From Nostoc sp. 106C (lineage in GTDB: Bacteria; Cyanobacteriota; Cyanobacteriia; Cyanobacteriales; Nostocaceae): a DNA stretch of 35,956 bases. The stretch's first letter is position 1, and every line of letters starts with the position of its first letter. This document shows, in pieces, positions 7,701-15,857 of the stretch. The notes below the pieces were generated by a model, which saw nothing but the letters and a program-made list of their open reading frames with translations, did not search any database and had not been told where the DNA came from. The translations under genes and the position numbers were made by a program. The stretch covers positions 1 to 35,956 of the forward strand of contig NZ_MTAW01000163.1 of NCBI RefSeq assembly GCF_002154725.1. The letters run 5' to 3'.

Positions 7701-10169
7701 GGAAATAATATTACTGCTACTACTATTGATAGCTCTGCGATCGCCACAAATTTTGGTTTAGGTGCAACGGCTACAGGTGGTAGTATCAACCTACAAACTA
7801 CCAATCCTTTCGGCAGCCTAATTCAGTTTAATACTCTCAACTCACAGGCAACAGCAGACTTTAGCGGCACTGTTCAAGGCGGTAATGCACAAGTCCAAAC
7901 TAACGGATTAATTCAAGGACTAGGAACAATAGCTGGGGGTGATACGATTGCCACTAGTGGAATTATTCTTGGTGAACCAAATATTACTTTTGCACCTCCT
8001 ACAGGCGGTACTATCACGATTCAACATGATGGAGGCCCAAATAATAAACCATTTATTGTAGGTGATGCCAGTGTAAACGGTACAGTAGGCGCACTAAATG
8101 CTGGGGGAAGTTCAGTAATATTGGCAAATCCCACAGTAAATTCCTTCCCAGTTTTACCAAATGGGGGAACGGCGAGTGGAACTCCTGGCGGCATAACTAT
8201 TAATTCGATCAACAGCCCTCCGACACTAACAGCAATTTCATCGTTACCTGATACCCAAACTAATCAACCAGTTACCTTTACCTTTGATAGCTTAGCGGCG
8301 GTAGTGTCTGATGCGAACAATGATGTCACTACCATTCGAGTTGATGCGGTGAATACAGGTAGTCTCACTGTCAATGGTGTTCCTGTTGCTCCTGGTGTTA
8401 CTACTCTGGTGAATGGTGATACTTTAGTTTATACGCCGCCTACAGATACTAATGGTTCTTTAACTGCCTTTACTATTAGTGCGAATGACGTTGTTTCCAC
8501 TTCACCACAGATCCAGATAGGAATCAACGTCATCCCCACACCCACACCAACGCCGACACCAACGCCAACGCCAACACCAACCCCGACGCCAACACCAACC
8601 CCAACGCCAACACCAACCCCAACGCCAACCCCAACGCCAACACCAACCCCAACGCCAACCCCAACGCCGACGCCAACACCAACCCCAACGCCAACCCCAA
8701 CGCCGACGCCAACCCCGACACCAACTCCAACGCCAATCCCGACACCAACTCCAACGCCAACCCCAACACCAACTCCAACTCCAAATGTTCCCCCCTGTAA
8801 TTTCCAGTGTCATCAAAATACACCGATTAACCCTAACCCGAACATTCCGAAGAATAATGTTACTATTCTTGATACTAACCCCACTCCAGAAGATAAATTA
8901 ACAGCTAGGGTTGCAGGCTATTTAGGTATATCTAATCCGCGACTCAAATCACCGGATGAGGCTAAGGAGATTGCTCTTCAAATAGAAAAAGCTACAGGTG
9001 TAAAACCTGCATTTATCTATATTAGTTTTGTACCTGTAGAAATTCCACCAGATGGACTTTTAGGTGGAATTTTAGGCGGTATTAAATCTATTAAACAGTT
9101 GAATACCGCAGCCGAAAAGAACACCGAACAACTAGAACTGGTGGTAATAACTGGAAAAGGCGACCCCATACGCAAGCGGATTTCAGATGCGACAAAAACT
9201 AATGTTTTGAAAGTAGCTCAAGAATTCCGCGACCAAATTGTGAATCCACAAAATCGTCGTCGCAATAGTTATTTACCTTCATCGCAGCAACTTTATCGTT
9301 GGATAATTGCACCGCTAGAAACAGATTTACAGGCACGAGGAATCAACAATCTAATTTTTCTTCCAGACATTGGCTTACGTTCAACTCCAATGGCAGCTCT
9401 TCATGATGGTCAAGGGTTCCTGGTAGAAAAATATAGTATTGGTTTAATGCCCAGTCTCAGCTTAACCAATACTCTTTATACAGATATTAAAAAATCCCAA
9501 GTTTTAGCCTTAGGAGTTTCCCAAAGTACCCAAGGACAAGAACCTTTACCGGCAGTTCCAGTGGAATTATCAACAGTAGTGTCGAGACTCTGGCAGGGTA
9601 AATTACTGTTAGACAAACAAGCAACTTTAGATAATCTCAAAGCCATCCGTCGTCAACAACCGTTTGGCATTATTCACATGGCAACCCATGCTGATTTTAA
9701 TGCAGGCGCTTTGAGTAACTCTTATATTCAGTTGTGGGAAGACAAGTTACGTTTGAACCAGATACGACAATTACGCTTAAATGAACCCCAAGTTGAGATG
9801 ATGGTGCTGAGTGCTTGCCGTACTGCCTTGGGTAACGAAGAAGCAGAGATTGGGTTTGCTGGTTTAGCTGTACTGGCTGGTGTAAAAACTAGTGTTGCTA
9901 GTCTTTGGACAGTCAACGATGTAGGTACAGCAGCGTTGATGACAAAATTTTATGAGAGTTTGAGGAATGCACCGATTCGAGCAGAAGCTTTAAGACAAGC
10001 TCAAGTAGCTATGGCAGAAGGAAAGGTTTACATCAAGAACGGTCAAATCCAAGGTTTGGAACCAATTAGGGGTTTGCCTTTGCCTACCGAAAACGGCGAT
10101 CGCCCCGATCAATCTTTATCCCATCCTTATTATTGGGCAGGATTCACAATGGTTGGTAATCCTTGGTAA
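4737..10169 (+). CDS. Glycosyltransferase-TPS adhesin-CHAT protease fusion (TpsA-like exoprotein)
   Basis: An unbroken 1810-residue ORF with several modules. Residues 1 to about 250 are a family 2 glycosyltransferase: [12 protein letters not shown] start, DDGSTDGS, metal-binding DSDD at 90-93, AEDYD near 175-179. A signal-peptide-like stretch lies inside the protein at about 265-297 (basic, then hydrophobic, ending MAQG). The TPS haemagglutination domain follows (about 298-560), with the export motif NPNL and [10 protein letters not shown] Gly/Asn/Thr-rich beta-helix-like region runs to about 1155, an Ig/cadherin-like domain to about 1265, a Thr-Pro repeat over 1266-1350, and a CHAT domain from about 1480 to the end with dyad His1651 (MATHADF) and Cys1694 (LSACRTA). 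The TPS part should be exported by the divergent TpsB. The in-frame N-terminal GT2 is odd: either a real fusion or two proteins with an internal start (GTG at 5529). GGAG before the ATG supports the long form. Each domain call is strong; how they work together is unknown. Confidence 0.88.
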   Translation: MSLPISIIITNYNRERYLGDAIASVLNQTWQDFELIVWDDGSTDGSVAIAKQYAQQDGRVRVVKAPHQGMLLSRQGAIAQAHGKYIGWVDSDDLLAPTALAETAAFLNRHPEIGFVYTDYLNIDANSKVIGYGDRCRIPYSKERLLVDFMTFHFRLIRRSVYDLVNGLNGAPDYAEDYDLCLRLSEVTQVGHIKQPLYYYRQHSGNMTQAGKLQLLLCSQQVITQALQRRGLAEKYRIDVELSTGRFSLRQQKLLQVKPFNNRSVLHQALKCLLRTPHISLAMLPLLAAIPVRMAQGQQIVPAADGTGTIVTPNGNRLDITGGTTSSNGANLFHSFQQFGLTPEQIANFQANPNLQNILGRVTGGNASIINGLIQVTGGNPNLFLMNPAGFVFGPNASLNVPGAFTATTANGISFGNSWFNAIGTNNYSILVGNPTGFAFTMSQPGAIINAGNLGVGTGQNLSLLGGTVINTGQLSAPSGQILVTSVPGQNWVRLSQPGNLLSLEIQPLAASSNQPNDWTIPVASLPELLTVGNTGLTANSDGTVKVSGSNSNIPNTSGTTIVAGKVDASGTTGGTVNVLGKKVGLVGANINASGTNGGGTVLIGGDYKGQGTAPSADQTNVDSKSVIAADSNLNGNGGRVIVWGNDTTQFFGKITARGGANLGNGGFVEVSGKNFLTFNGLVSTSAANGNFGTLLLDPSTLTIIDAPSGGSFDSTAGNIPSNLADIAPNTVSWGALNALGFGANINLQATGNITIDTITGNTPGVTTAAGVATLNLGSSGGFSLTSTNGSVIFANPNNTINTNGGTITISGASLSLGNFNTIASFSKSGNVNLSASGNISAGNIIASGNGYGTGDINVTSSNGAITLGNLDTSTNNSFSSPASGGAITLNATGDILTNTINSSFSNSFSNSGAGGNVQLKTTAGSITTGAINSSVSKTGGGNFTGTGGTVNLTATNNINVGAINSSATATDADGSATATGGAVSLTTGNNITATTIDSSAIATNFGLGATATGGSINLQTTNPFGSLIQFNTLNSQATADFSGTVQGGNAQVQTNGLIQGLGTIAGGDTIATSGIILGEPNITFAPPTGGTITIQHDGGPNNKPFIVGDASVNGTVGALNAGGSSVILANPTVNSFPVLPNGGTASGTPGGITINSINSPPTLTAISSLPDTQTNQPVTFTFDSLAAVVSDANNDVTTIRVDAVNTGSLTVNGVPVAPGVTTLVNGDTLVYTPPTDTNGSLTAFTISANDVVSTSPQIQIGINVIPTPTPTPTPTPTPTPTPTPTPTPTPTPTPTPTPTPTPTPTPTPTPTPTPTPTPTPTPTPTPTPTPTPIPTPTPTPTPTPTPTPNVPPCNFQCHQNTPINPNPNIPKNNVTILDTNPTPEDKLTARVAGYLGISNPRLKSPDEAKEIALQIEKATGVKPAFIYISFVPVEIPPDGLLGGILGGIKSIKQLNTAAEKNTEQLELVVITGKGDPIRKRISDATKTNVLKVAQEFRDQIVNPQNRRRNSYLPSSQQLYRWIIAPLETDLQARGINNLIFLPDIGLRSTPMAALHDGQGFLVEKYSIGLMPSLSLTNTLYTDIKKSQVLALGVSQSTQGQEPLPAVPVELSTVVSRLWQGKLLLDKQATLDNLKAIRRQQPFGIIHMATHADFNAGALSNSYIQLWEDKLRLNQIRQLRLNEPQVEMMVLSACRTALGNEEAEIGFAGLAVLAGVKTSVASLWTVNDVGTAALMTKFYESLRNAPIRAEALRQAQVAMAEGKVYIKNGQIQGLEPIRGLPLPTENGDRPDQSLSHPYYWAGFTMVGNPW
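8533..8786 (+). repeat. Thr-Pro coding minisatellite
   Basis: About 250 bp of a hexamer of the type CCAACN (N mostly G, A or C), arranged in longer higher-order units of 18-30 bp, encodes about 40 Thr-Pro dipeptides with a few Ile substitutions. Such a stretch is a stiff extended linker between the adhesin part and the CHAT domain. Because the unit is 6 bp, slippage changes linker length without breaking the frame. Confidence 0.9.
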
Positions 10170-10190
10170 ACTGAATCAAAAATTGCTGCC

Positions 10191-10225
10191 TAGATCCCCG
10201 ACTTTTTAAAAAAGTCGGGGATCTA
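10191..10225. terminator. Bidirectional terminator between convergent genes
   Basis: TAGATCCCCGAC followed by a T-run pairs with an A-run followed by GTCGGGGATCTA, giving a near-perfect stem of about 17 bp. It sits 22 bp after the stop of the CHAT fusion gene and before the convergent ATP-grasp gene, so it probably terminates both. The rest of the 176-bp gap shows nothing else. Confidence 0.75.
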
Positions 10226-10345
10226 AATCCAGAAAATATTGCGCGATCGCACCTTAAATTACTCCCGAAGTTGCGGAGAACCTATAAGGTAATTGAATCG
10301 CGCATTGAACCATAACATCTTGCTATCAAAACTTAGAATTCAAAG

Positions 10346-11425
10346 CTAAATATGTAGCTTGTTTGACTCCTGAGTTTTAAATTCTGATGTGTAACTTGTT
10401 GCTTCTTGAAACAAGAAATCGGCAAATGCATCTGCTAACTTCAGATCAGAAAGTCCTTCGACAAATAAAAACTGACCTTGGGGATTGACCTCTAACCAAA
10501 TAGGTTCGCCGTCGGCATCCAATTTCAAATCAAAGATGCCCATCCGTAGACCCATTATAGTCATGAATCTATGTAGACCAGCCTCAGTTTCCTTTGGCAG
10601 TTGATAGGGTTCTACAACTACCTCATCCAGATGAACACGCCAATCCAGGCGATCGCAACTGATTAAAGCTGCGTGAAAGCGATCGCCAAACGCATTCACT
10701 CGCAGATGACGAGTACCAGAAATCATTTCCTGATAAATCGCTGGCGATAATCGTAATGTCCGATCACTGGATAACAGAGCATCGTTGACCTGGTGAGTGG
10801 TTAATGGGGCTTTAGTTGTACCTGCGACTGTCTTGACGATCGCTTGGTTATTCAAAGCCCTACAGAAATCGCGGATAATCTCCGGGTCTTGACTCACCAA
10901 AGTTTTGGGAACGCGTAAGCCCGCTTGCAGCGCTGCTCGTAATTGCGAGAGTTTGTTCTCTGCTTTGCGGCTAACATCAGGGTGATTAATCCACACTCCC
11001 CGAAATTCGTTGAGCATGATGCCAGTGAAACTTGCCATACAATCATTTAAAATGACATCTATGGCTGCCTCATCCACTACATCAGGCGGTAGCTGAGATT
11101 GGTGAGATTTTTTCCACGAATTCCCACTAGGTCGCCGCCACCAAATTACATCTAGCTCCTGCACATTTAATTCTTGTCCGCCCAGAGTGGGGAGAATTGG
11201 TGCATAAGCTGCTGTTGATGACCAAGTGAGTTTACCACTATCAGCTAATCGGTCAGTTTCGATGATGTCGCATTTGACTTGGTGACGGTCTTGCAAGGTT
11301 TTCCGAATGGCATAGGCATGAAAATCTTCCTCAACCGTCGCAATGGCTATATGCGGTTGATAATTAGAAGCAGTCACTGTCATCCCATCCGCTATCACTA
11401 CCTGAGATGGTGGCACAATGCTCAT
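10346..11425 (-). CDS. ATP-grasp peptide ligase, MvdC/MvdD-like (graspetide maturase)
   Basis: A 359-residue ATP-grasp ligase resembling the microviridin-type maturases MvdC/MvdD. The N-terminal pre-ATP-grasp part contains DVIWWRRP. The ATP-grasp core has KAENKLSQLRAA, an AIVKT lysine strand, and the C-terminal metal-binding signature GIFDLKLD...WLEVNPQGQFLF, with Glu312 and Asn314. Family members activate Asp/Glu side chains of a precursor peptide with ATP and close them onto Ser/Thr (ester) or Lys (amide), making macrocycles. The small ORF upstream overlaps it by 62 nt and is the likely substrate. A second start, Met15 at 11383, would reduce the overlap to 20 nt and is equally plausible. 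Only one ligase is present, so ester-only cross-linking is likely. No acetyltransferase or transporter is adjacent. Confidence 0.85.
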   Translation of the reverse strand: MSIVPPSQVVIADGMTVTASNYQPHIAIATVEEDFHAYAIRKTLQDRHQVKCDIIETDRLADSGKLTWSSTAAYAPILPTLGGQELNVQELDVIWWRRPSGNSWKKSHQSQLPPDVVDEAAIDVILNDCMASFTGIMLNEFRGVWINHPDVSRKAENKLSQLRAALQAGLRVPKTLVSQDPEIIRDFCRALNNQAIVKTVAGTTKAPLTTHQVNDALLSSDRTLRLSPAIYQEMISGTRHLRVNAFGDRFHAALISCDRLDWRVHLDEVVVEPYQLPKETEAGLHRFMTIMGLRMGIFDLKLDADGEPIWLEVNPQGQFLFVEGLSDLKLADAFADFLFQEATSYTSEFKTQESNKLHI

Positions 11426-11648
11426 TTCTCATGGAGAGATTGGTAGCATCAGCAATGGTATGTGTATATTGGGTAAGTCTTTCCGGTACAGGATATTCAG
11501 AGGGCGGACGGACGCTTAAAACGGCGGGAACTGCTTCTTGCTTTCCGTTATTTGCTGAAGCAGCATTCGCCGATGTTGCCACGCTAAGAGTATTAATAGC
11601 CGCAACAGATATCATCACTGCGGGTAACAAACTGGTTTTATAGTTCAT
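11364..11648 (-). CDS. Putative graspetide precursor peptide
   Basis: A 94-residue ORF just upstream of and overlapping the ATP-grasp ligase, with a good ribosome site (AGGA, 8 bases before ATG). The N-terminus looks like a Sec signal peptide (about residues 1-29, ending SANA-A). A Pro-rich middle (about 42-60, RPPSEYPVPERL) is followed by a Ser/Asp-rich tail, ISGSDSGWDDSDCF. The tail supplies Ser/Thr acceptors and Asp donors, as expected of a core cyclised by side-chain esters. The classic PFFARFL leader motif of microviridins is absent, so this would be a different graspetide group. The signal-like leader is unusual because maturation is cytoplasmic. A plain secreted peptide is the alternative. 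Confidence 0.65.
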   Translation of the reverse strand: MNYKTSLLPAVMISVAAINTLSVATSANAASANNGKQEAVPAVLSVRPPSEYPVPERLTQYTHTIADATNLSMRNEHCATISGSDSGWDDSDCF

Positions 11649-11794
11649 GTACTTTTTCCTAATTGGAGAGTTGAGTTAAAACCATTTCTCAATGGCTTTA
11701 ATGAATTTGATATTTAGTAAATTAAGAAACAATCGGGGAGAAATAGGGGAGATAAGAAAATATTGCTGACCTTTTCAGCAGCAGTCCTATCGCT

Positions 11795-11884
11795 CTAAGG
11801 CTTCTAGCCTTAGGCTAAACAAACAAAGCCCACGGAGGTGGGCTAAATGCAAAAAAGAACTGTTACAGCCTGCCTCAGCAGGCT
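11795..11884. repeat. Cluster of three short hairpins in the graspetide upstream gap
   Basis: Three separate 7-bp stems follow one another: CTAAGGC/GCCTTAG (11795-11813), AGCCCAC/GTGGGCT (11827-11844) and AGCCTGC/GCAGGCT (11867-11884). They lie in the 450-bp gap 11649-12100, which has no supported gene. From memory, hairpin clusters of this type are common dispersed repeats in Nostoc-like genomes. A role as terminators for the minus-strand gene 12101-13291 is possible. Confidence 0.6.
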
Positions 11885-12100
11885 TTGTAAATTAGCCCCA
11901 GGCTTGCAACTTCAGGGACTTCTAGGGATAAATTGAAGATTTTTCTTACTTGTGTGTACACTGTAGACCGCTTTGGTAAGCAGGGGCAGCAGGAGCAGAA
12001 GAAATGTATGAAACTGAGGCATCAGGTAGATTTACGCCGCTATCAACTTAAGTCTAGATTTGCATCAATCTTTCTTTCAGAATGCTATCAATATCTACAC

Positions 12101-13291
12101 TCATTCACTTTCGCTGGATGTAGCCTCATTAATTTGATTGTTTTGCAGTTCCCGCATGAGTGAATCGAACTCGCTAGTGTTTGCGCCTCTAATAAATAGA
12201 GACTGAATTCTACTGGCGATCGCATTTATATCTTTGGCTAACCATCTACTGAGATTTTTGACAAAGTTTTTCAGCTTTTCAAACATGGCAAGTTCTGCCG
12301 TGGAATATTTATCTTTATATGGATATACTACTTTGCCTTTTTCGGTTTCATAGTACTCTTCTTCAGGCATCAGCATTGACTTAAGTGGGTCTACTTGTCT
12401 TGCCATGTCTGCTTCTGCTTTCTTATGGCTGAGAAATAGAACATCATAAACTTTGTTGTTCCAAGTCACCCAATAATGATTTTGAAAAAACCAGCGCTTC
12501 CCATCATCACAATTAGGTTCTCTACCTCGGTATGGAATCTTTCCTGTTTCACTTAAAAATGGTTTAGATGTGTTCTCAATACTTATATTTTTAATGGCAA
12601 AATATTCCTCAGCTACTTTTTTAAAAGCACGTGCTAATGTTTGGCAATCACCTTCTCTAGTACCTTTCAAAAGGTTTTCATGGCTTTTACTGACCATTGT
12701 GTAGTTAAAGCCAATATTTTTAAATTTGTAAAAAAGTAATTCTAAAATTTGCTCAGGTGGTAAGGTTTCATCTATGTCATTTACTAATTCTTTCGCTAGT
12801 AAATAATCTTGGAGAAATTTTTGTTTTTTCTCTGCTTCAGCCTTAGGTTGTGAGTTTTCTCTAGCTAGTAATACTTGGTCTTGTAAACTAGCTGTATTTA
12901 TTTGCGTGACTACAGAAGTAGCACTATCAGCTTCCGGCTCGTATTGGTCAGCGAGCTGAGGACGATTTGTGGCGATTTTCTCAAAGTCATGACCAACACC
13001 AGACCTCTGATTTTGCAAGAAGTCATTCATTTTCGCCTGCAATACAGTCAATCGTTCTTGGTCTTCAGGGCTGAGGCTACCGTACTTTGCCTGGATTTGT
13101 AATTTTGTCGCTTCTATCTGGTGCTGTTGAAATTCTTGGTTCTCAATTTCTACCTGAGTCAGCGGTGTATGAGCGCGAAGTTTAGGTTTGTCCGTAGACT
13201 GGGGCGATACTAAATGACTTGACTCTAACTGAGAAGTTGATGAGTCAGCTTTTTTGTGGATTTGCAGTCTATCTTTCATCGCTAATCTCAC
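12101..13291 (-). CDS. Putative eCIS-associated effector with transglutaminase-like domain
   Basis: A 396-residue protein in two parts. The N-terminal third (LTQVEIENQEFQQHQ, IEATKLQIQAKYG, EDQERLTVLQAKM, then ADQYEPEADS) resembles the N-terminal and DUF4157-type (GDKYEQEAD) region of cargo proteins tied to cyanobacterial extracellular contractile injection systems. The HExxH that often follows DUF4157 is missing. The C-terminal half carries a papain/transglutaminase-like triad in the right order and spacing: Cys216 (EGDCQTLARAF), His272 (NHYWVTW), Asp283 (VYDVLF). I infer a particle-loaded effector whose enzyme would cleave, deamidate or cross-link a target protein. No immunity gene or contractile sheath genes lie nearby. 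Met5 at 13279 is an alternative start. Family resemblance is from memory; the triad is direct. Confidence 0.6.
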   Translation of the reverse strand: MRLAMKDRLQIHKKADSSTSQLESSHLVSPQSTDKPKLRAHTPLTQVEIENQEFQQHQIEATKLQIQAKYGSLSPEDQERLTVLQAKMNDFLQNQRSGVGHDFEKIATNRPQLADQYEPEADSATSVVTQINTASLQDQVLLARENSQPKAEAEKKQKFLQDYLLAKELVNDIDETLPPEQILELLFYKFKNIGFNYTMVSKSHENLLKGTREGDCQTLARAFKKVAEEYFAIKNISIENTSKPFLSETGKIPYRGREPNCDDGKRWFFQNHYWVTWNNKVYDVLFLSHKKAEADMARQVDPLKSMLMPEEEYYETEKGKVVYPYKDKYSTAELAMFEKLKNFVKNLSRWLAKDINAIASRIQSLFIRGANTSEFDSLMRELQNNQINEATSSESE

Positions 13292-13320
13292 AACTGAAGA
13301 CTTAAGGTTAAATCAATTAT

Positions 13321-13741
13321 TTGACATCCTCACTGGGCTAAAGCCAGGGTGATTCCAATCTATTCAAACAGGCTTAACTGTATGAATTCTTGGTGGGTTG
13401 ACGCTTCACAGGATGCTGCTACCTTTACGGTAGTCTGACGCTTTCCTCCACTTCCGTTTTGAGCCTCCGAATGTCCTCCGGCGGCTTTGATGTTGACTGC
13501 GGCGTTTATGTCTCTGTCGTGGGTGGTTTCGCAGTTTAAACAAGTCCACTCACAGATAGAAAGATTGAGCTTCCCGCCTCTAAATCCGCAGCACGAACAA
13601 GTTTGACTGGTTGGCTCCCATCTATCGATAACAATGAGCAAGTGCGTCGTTCCAAACTACGCGAACACACCCGAACAGTTTACTTAGTAGCAACTGCTGG
13701 GTGTTGTTTGGGTAGATTCGGTAACGATAACGTGCTTTCAT
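13321..13741 (-). mobile_element. Internally deleted IS200/IS605 (IS1341-type) element
   Basis: The right end begins with TTGACATCCTCACTGGGCTA and folds into a small hairpin (CTGGGCT-AA-AGCCAG), as at the TnpB-proximal end of IS605-family elements. The remnant tnpB lies inside. No tnpA is present, so it cannot move by itself. The left end is not certain: a GCA..CGGT/ACCG..TGC stem near 13752-13775 is a candidate. Confidence 0.65.
13360..13741 (-). pseudogene. tnpB: tnpB remnant: N-terminus joined out of frame to C-terminal zinc ribbon
   Basis: Two pieces of one TnpB survive. Starting at the ATG at 13741, a 39-codon reading frame (MKARYRYRIYPNNTQQLLL...WNDALAHCYR, stop at 13622-13624) matches the helix-turn-helix N-terminus of TnpB. 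In another frame, 13360-13641 encodes the C-terminus: DRWEPTSQTCSCCG, WTCLNCE with the second Cys pair, and the RuvC-III aspartate in HDRDINAAVNI. The central roughly 250 residues, including the other RuvC acidic residues, are gone, so no nuclease activity is expected. The 3' part may keep remnants of the omega-RNA scaffold. Confidence 0.85.
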
Positions 13742-13833
13742 ATTTATAGTTTTAGCACTCGGTTGATTTTACCGTGCAATTGCGATCGCACTACTTACGA
13801 TCGAGCCATACAAAGGTACGGTTGAAAATTTTC

Positions 13834-14430
13834 CTAATCTTCCCCAGGAAGCATATAGCGGGTAACTGAACCTTTATGCTCAATATTCACAGCGTACTGT
13901 GAGAGAAATTCAGTAGACCAAATTGGCTCTGATGCAAGTTGAACTCCAGGCTCATCACCAACCCAAGCAGGAGCCGGAGTATAGAAGTCCTGACCGTTAA
14001 GTTGTCGAGAAAGCCACTCTACACCTTCATTGTGACAACGACCTGCTCCTAGAAAATCACCCTGCTGATCAAAAATTTCTATAAACCGACCGCTATTGTC
14101 CCATCCATCATCAACATACCCCTGTATTAGAAGAGCAAACGAATCAGATGATTCAACAGGAATTTTTACCAGGTACAGATTGCTGAGGCTGTATTGAGAG
14201 TACCAAAAATGGCTATTATAAGTTTTAGCTACAGACTGAGGAATATCTTGCTCAATTCTTTTAATCTCTACACAATTGAAAGTCATATCAGTAGATAGCG
14301 TTAATAGCTGCACGCTTGCAATTCGACACTCAGGAAAAAAATTACAGAACGAGTCTGATAAATCGTAAAGTTTATTAAGTTCTGTTGAGTAAAATTGTCT
14401 AACTACAGACTGTCGGATAGCTAAATTCAT
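13834..14430 (-). CDS. Hypothetical protein, function unknown
   Basis: A 198-residue protein that I do not recognise. It has no signal peptide or membrane span. It is acidic and aromatic-rich, with segments such as QGYVDDGWDNSGRFIEIFDQQGDFLG and a C-terminal WSTEFLSQYAV, and looks like a compact globular alpha/beta or beta protein. It is complete, with an ATG start and normal codon use. It stands alone between an IS remnant and a MITE in an accessory-looking stretch. An immunity or antitoxin role for the nearby effector at 12.1-13.3 kb cannot be excluded, but nothing in the sequence shows it. Confidence 0.6.
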   Translation of the reverse strand: MNLAIRQSVVRQFYSTELNKLYDLSDSFCNFFPECRIASVQLLTLSTDMTFNCVEIKRIEQDIPQSVAKTYNSHFWYSQYSLSNLYLVKIPVESSDSFALLIQGYVDDGWDNSGRFIEIFDQQGDFLGAGRCHNEGVEWLSRQLNGQDFYTPAPAWVGDEPGVQLASEPIWSTEFLSQYAVNIEHKGSVTRYMLPGED

Positions 14431-14554
14431 TCACTTTATACTCTTAAGTACCATCAGCTTAAGCTTGCCCATCGCACAAGCAGGCCATTAATGTAACCCA
14501 AGTTGCTAGTTACAAAAAGCCTGGTCTCAGCTACAGTCTGGAAGAGTTAAAATA

Positions 14555-14654
14555 ATACCAATTTGAAAAAATAATGCGATAGATTGTAGGGGCACGGCAC
14601 TGCCGTGACCTCTAGAATATATTGATGTGTCGCAAACATTATTTGATTTGGTAT
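14555..14654. mobile_element. MITE-like element, copy 1
   Basis: About 100 bp bounded by imperfect terminal inverted repeats: ATACCAATTTG...AATAATG at the left, CATTATTTGATTTGGTAT at the right. Both ends are flanked by TA-rich sequence. The core has a GGCACGGCA/TGCCGTG palindrome. It codes for nothing. A related copy lies at 18779-18858. It sits 8 bp beyond the end of the decayed serine hydrolase. Confidence 0.65.
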
Positions 14655-14661
14655 AACGTGC

Positions 14662-15805
14662 CTATTTCAGCACCTCGTTACCAATCTTGTTTGCAAGTGT
14701 TGCCACATCATCAACCGTATGGTTTGTGCGGTTGGACATAACAGCAAGCGTTCAAAATTTCTCCGTTGAGTACCTTCCAGCCAAAGCGCGCCAGATCGAC
14801 AGCGTCAGTTTCAATACCGCCGCCGAGGACTTTCCAGCTGCTGTCTGTGTAGCTCACTTCTTTATTGTCATCGTCATAAGGACTCGCCCGGTCGTAGTCC
14901 GATGGCAAACTTGATGAAGCGTACTGCACGCGCATACTTGATAACCCATAGGGCGTGAATATTTCATCCTGGAGCAGCTGATCAATCGTGCGACCTGTGG
15001 CACTTTCCAGCACCGCAGCCACAAAAGTAAACGCCGGGGTTGAATATGACCAAGTTGTGCCAATAGTACAGGAGCCGCCATTCGCTGTCTTTGTAACTAA
15101 ACCAGTATTCCAGATTTTCTGAACCGCTGCGATCGCTGTTGTATAGTGGGTTGTCTGGTTGGAAATTCCGGGTGTTGTATTGCCAGGATAGTGGGCTACG
15201 CAACTTAGATGTGACAGCAACTGCTCTACAGTATGTTTATGAAAGGACGGTAAGCTGACCGTACCGCTGCCATTGGCGTTAGTGATGTTTGTGAGGTAGG
15301 TTGATGTTGGACGGGTGAGATCGAGATTAAATGTTGCGCCATTACGCAATCGACGTTCGTTTTCTAATTTAGCGGCAAGTGTGCCGCCAATTACTTTAGA
15401 AACAGATGCAGCGTTGTAAATCGTTTCGCCATGAGCAACCTTGTTATCGTTAACATCTGCGAACCCAAAACCTCTACGGTAAATCATTTGCCCGTTCTGA
15501 ATAATTGCCACAGATATGCCTGGTAGATTATTCGCTTTACGGTAAGTTTCGATGATGCTGTCGATATTACCCTTGCGGTTATACCTAAAGCGCGAGTCAT
15601 TCTCTACCCAGATGCCGCCATAGCGTGTACCGTTCGGTGTTGAATAGCGCTCGAAATCAACAATACGATAACCTTCGTCCCGGTACTGACGCCAAAGGTT
15701 GGCAAATTCCTTTTCGGTTCGATCTGTACGTGTCTGCCACCCGAACCCCTGCTTGCGCTCCCTAAACGCGATCGCATATTTGAAGTTCCTTGGTAAAGTG
15801 ATACC
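14662..15805 (-). pseudogene. Decayed serine hydrolase (class C beta-lactamase-like)
   Basis: The frame encodes a beta-lactamase class C-type serine hydrolase. It has the SxxK nucleophile motif SVSK (near 15395-15406), a YST in the place of YxN, and DLARFGWKVLNGE near the C-terminus. Two lesions are visible. At the 5' end the homologous frame stays open to 15805 (it includes TDRTEKEFANLWRQYRDEGY, like the repeats preceding such domains) but contains no ATG, GTG or TTG before the in-frame stop at 15806-15808; the first start is an internal GTG at 15511. At the 3' end, near 14755, the frame shifts: the expected tail (TVDDVATLANKIGNEVLK, stop 14662-14664) is in the +1 frame, while the original frame stops at 14711. 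It is most likely non-functional. Confidence 0.8.
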
Positions 15806-15857
15806 CTATCTCCGCTAGTATTTGATTGCAGGCTCCTTTCAGTAGGCTGACCATCCT

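Noticed and set aside
8533-8786. Possible CRISPR array
   Set aside because: The repeats are contiguous hexamers in a reading frame without spacers. No other region shows direct repeats with regular unique spacers.
8502-8823. Trp/Arg/Cys-rich and Leu/Ala-rich antisense ORFs over the Thr-Pro repeat
   Set aside because: Low-complexity shadows of the hexamer repeat, not genes.
11407-11643. 78-codon + strand ORF opposite the graspetide precursor
   Set aside because: Almost exactly antisense to the precursor, which has the better ribosome site and the operon context.
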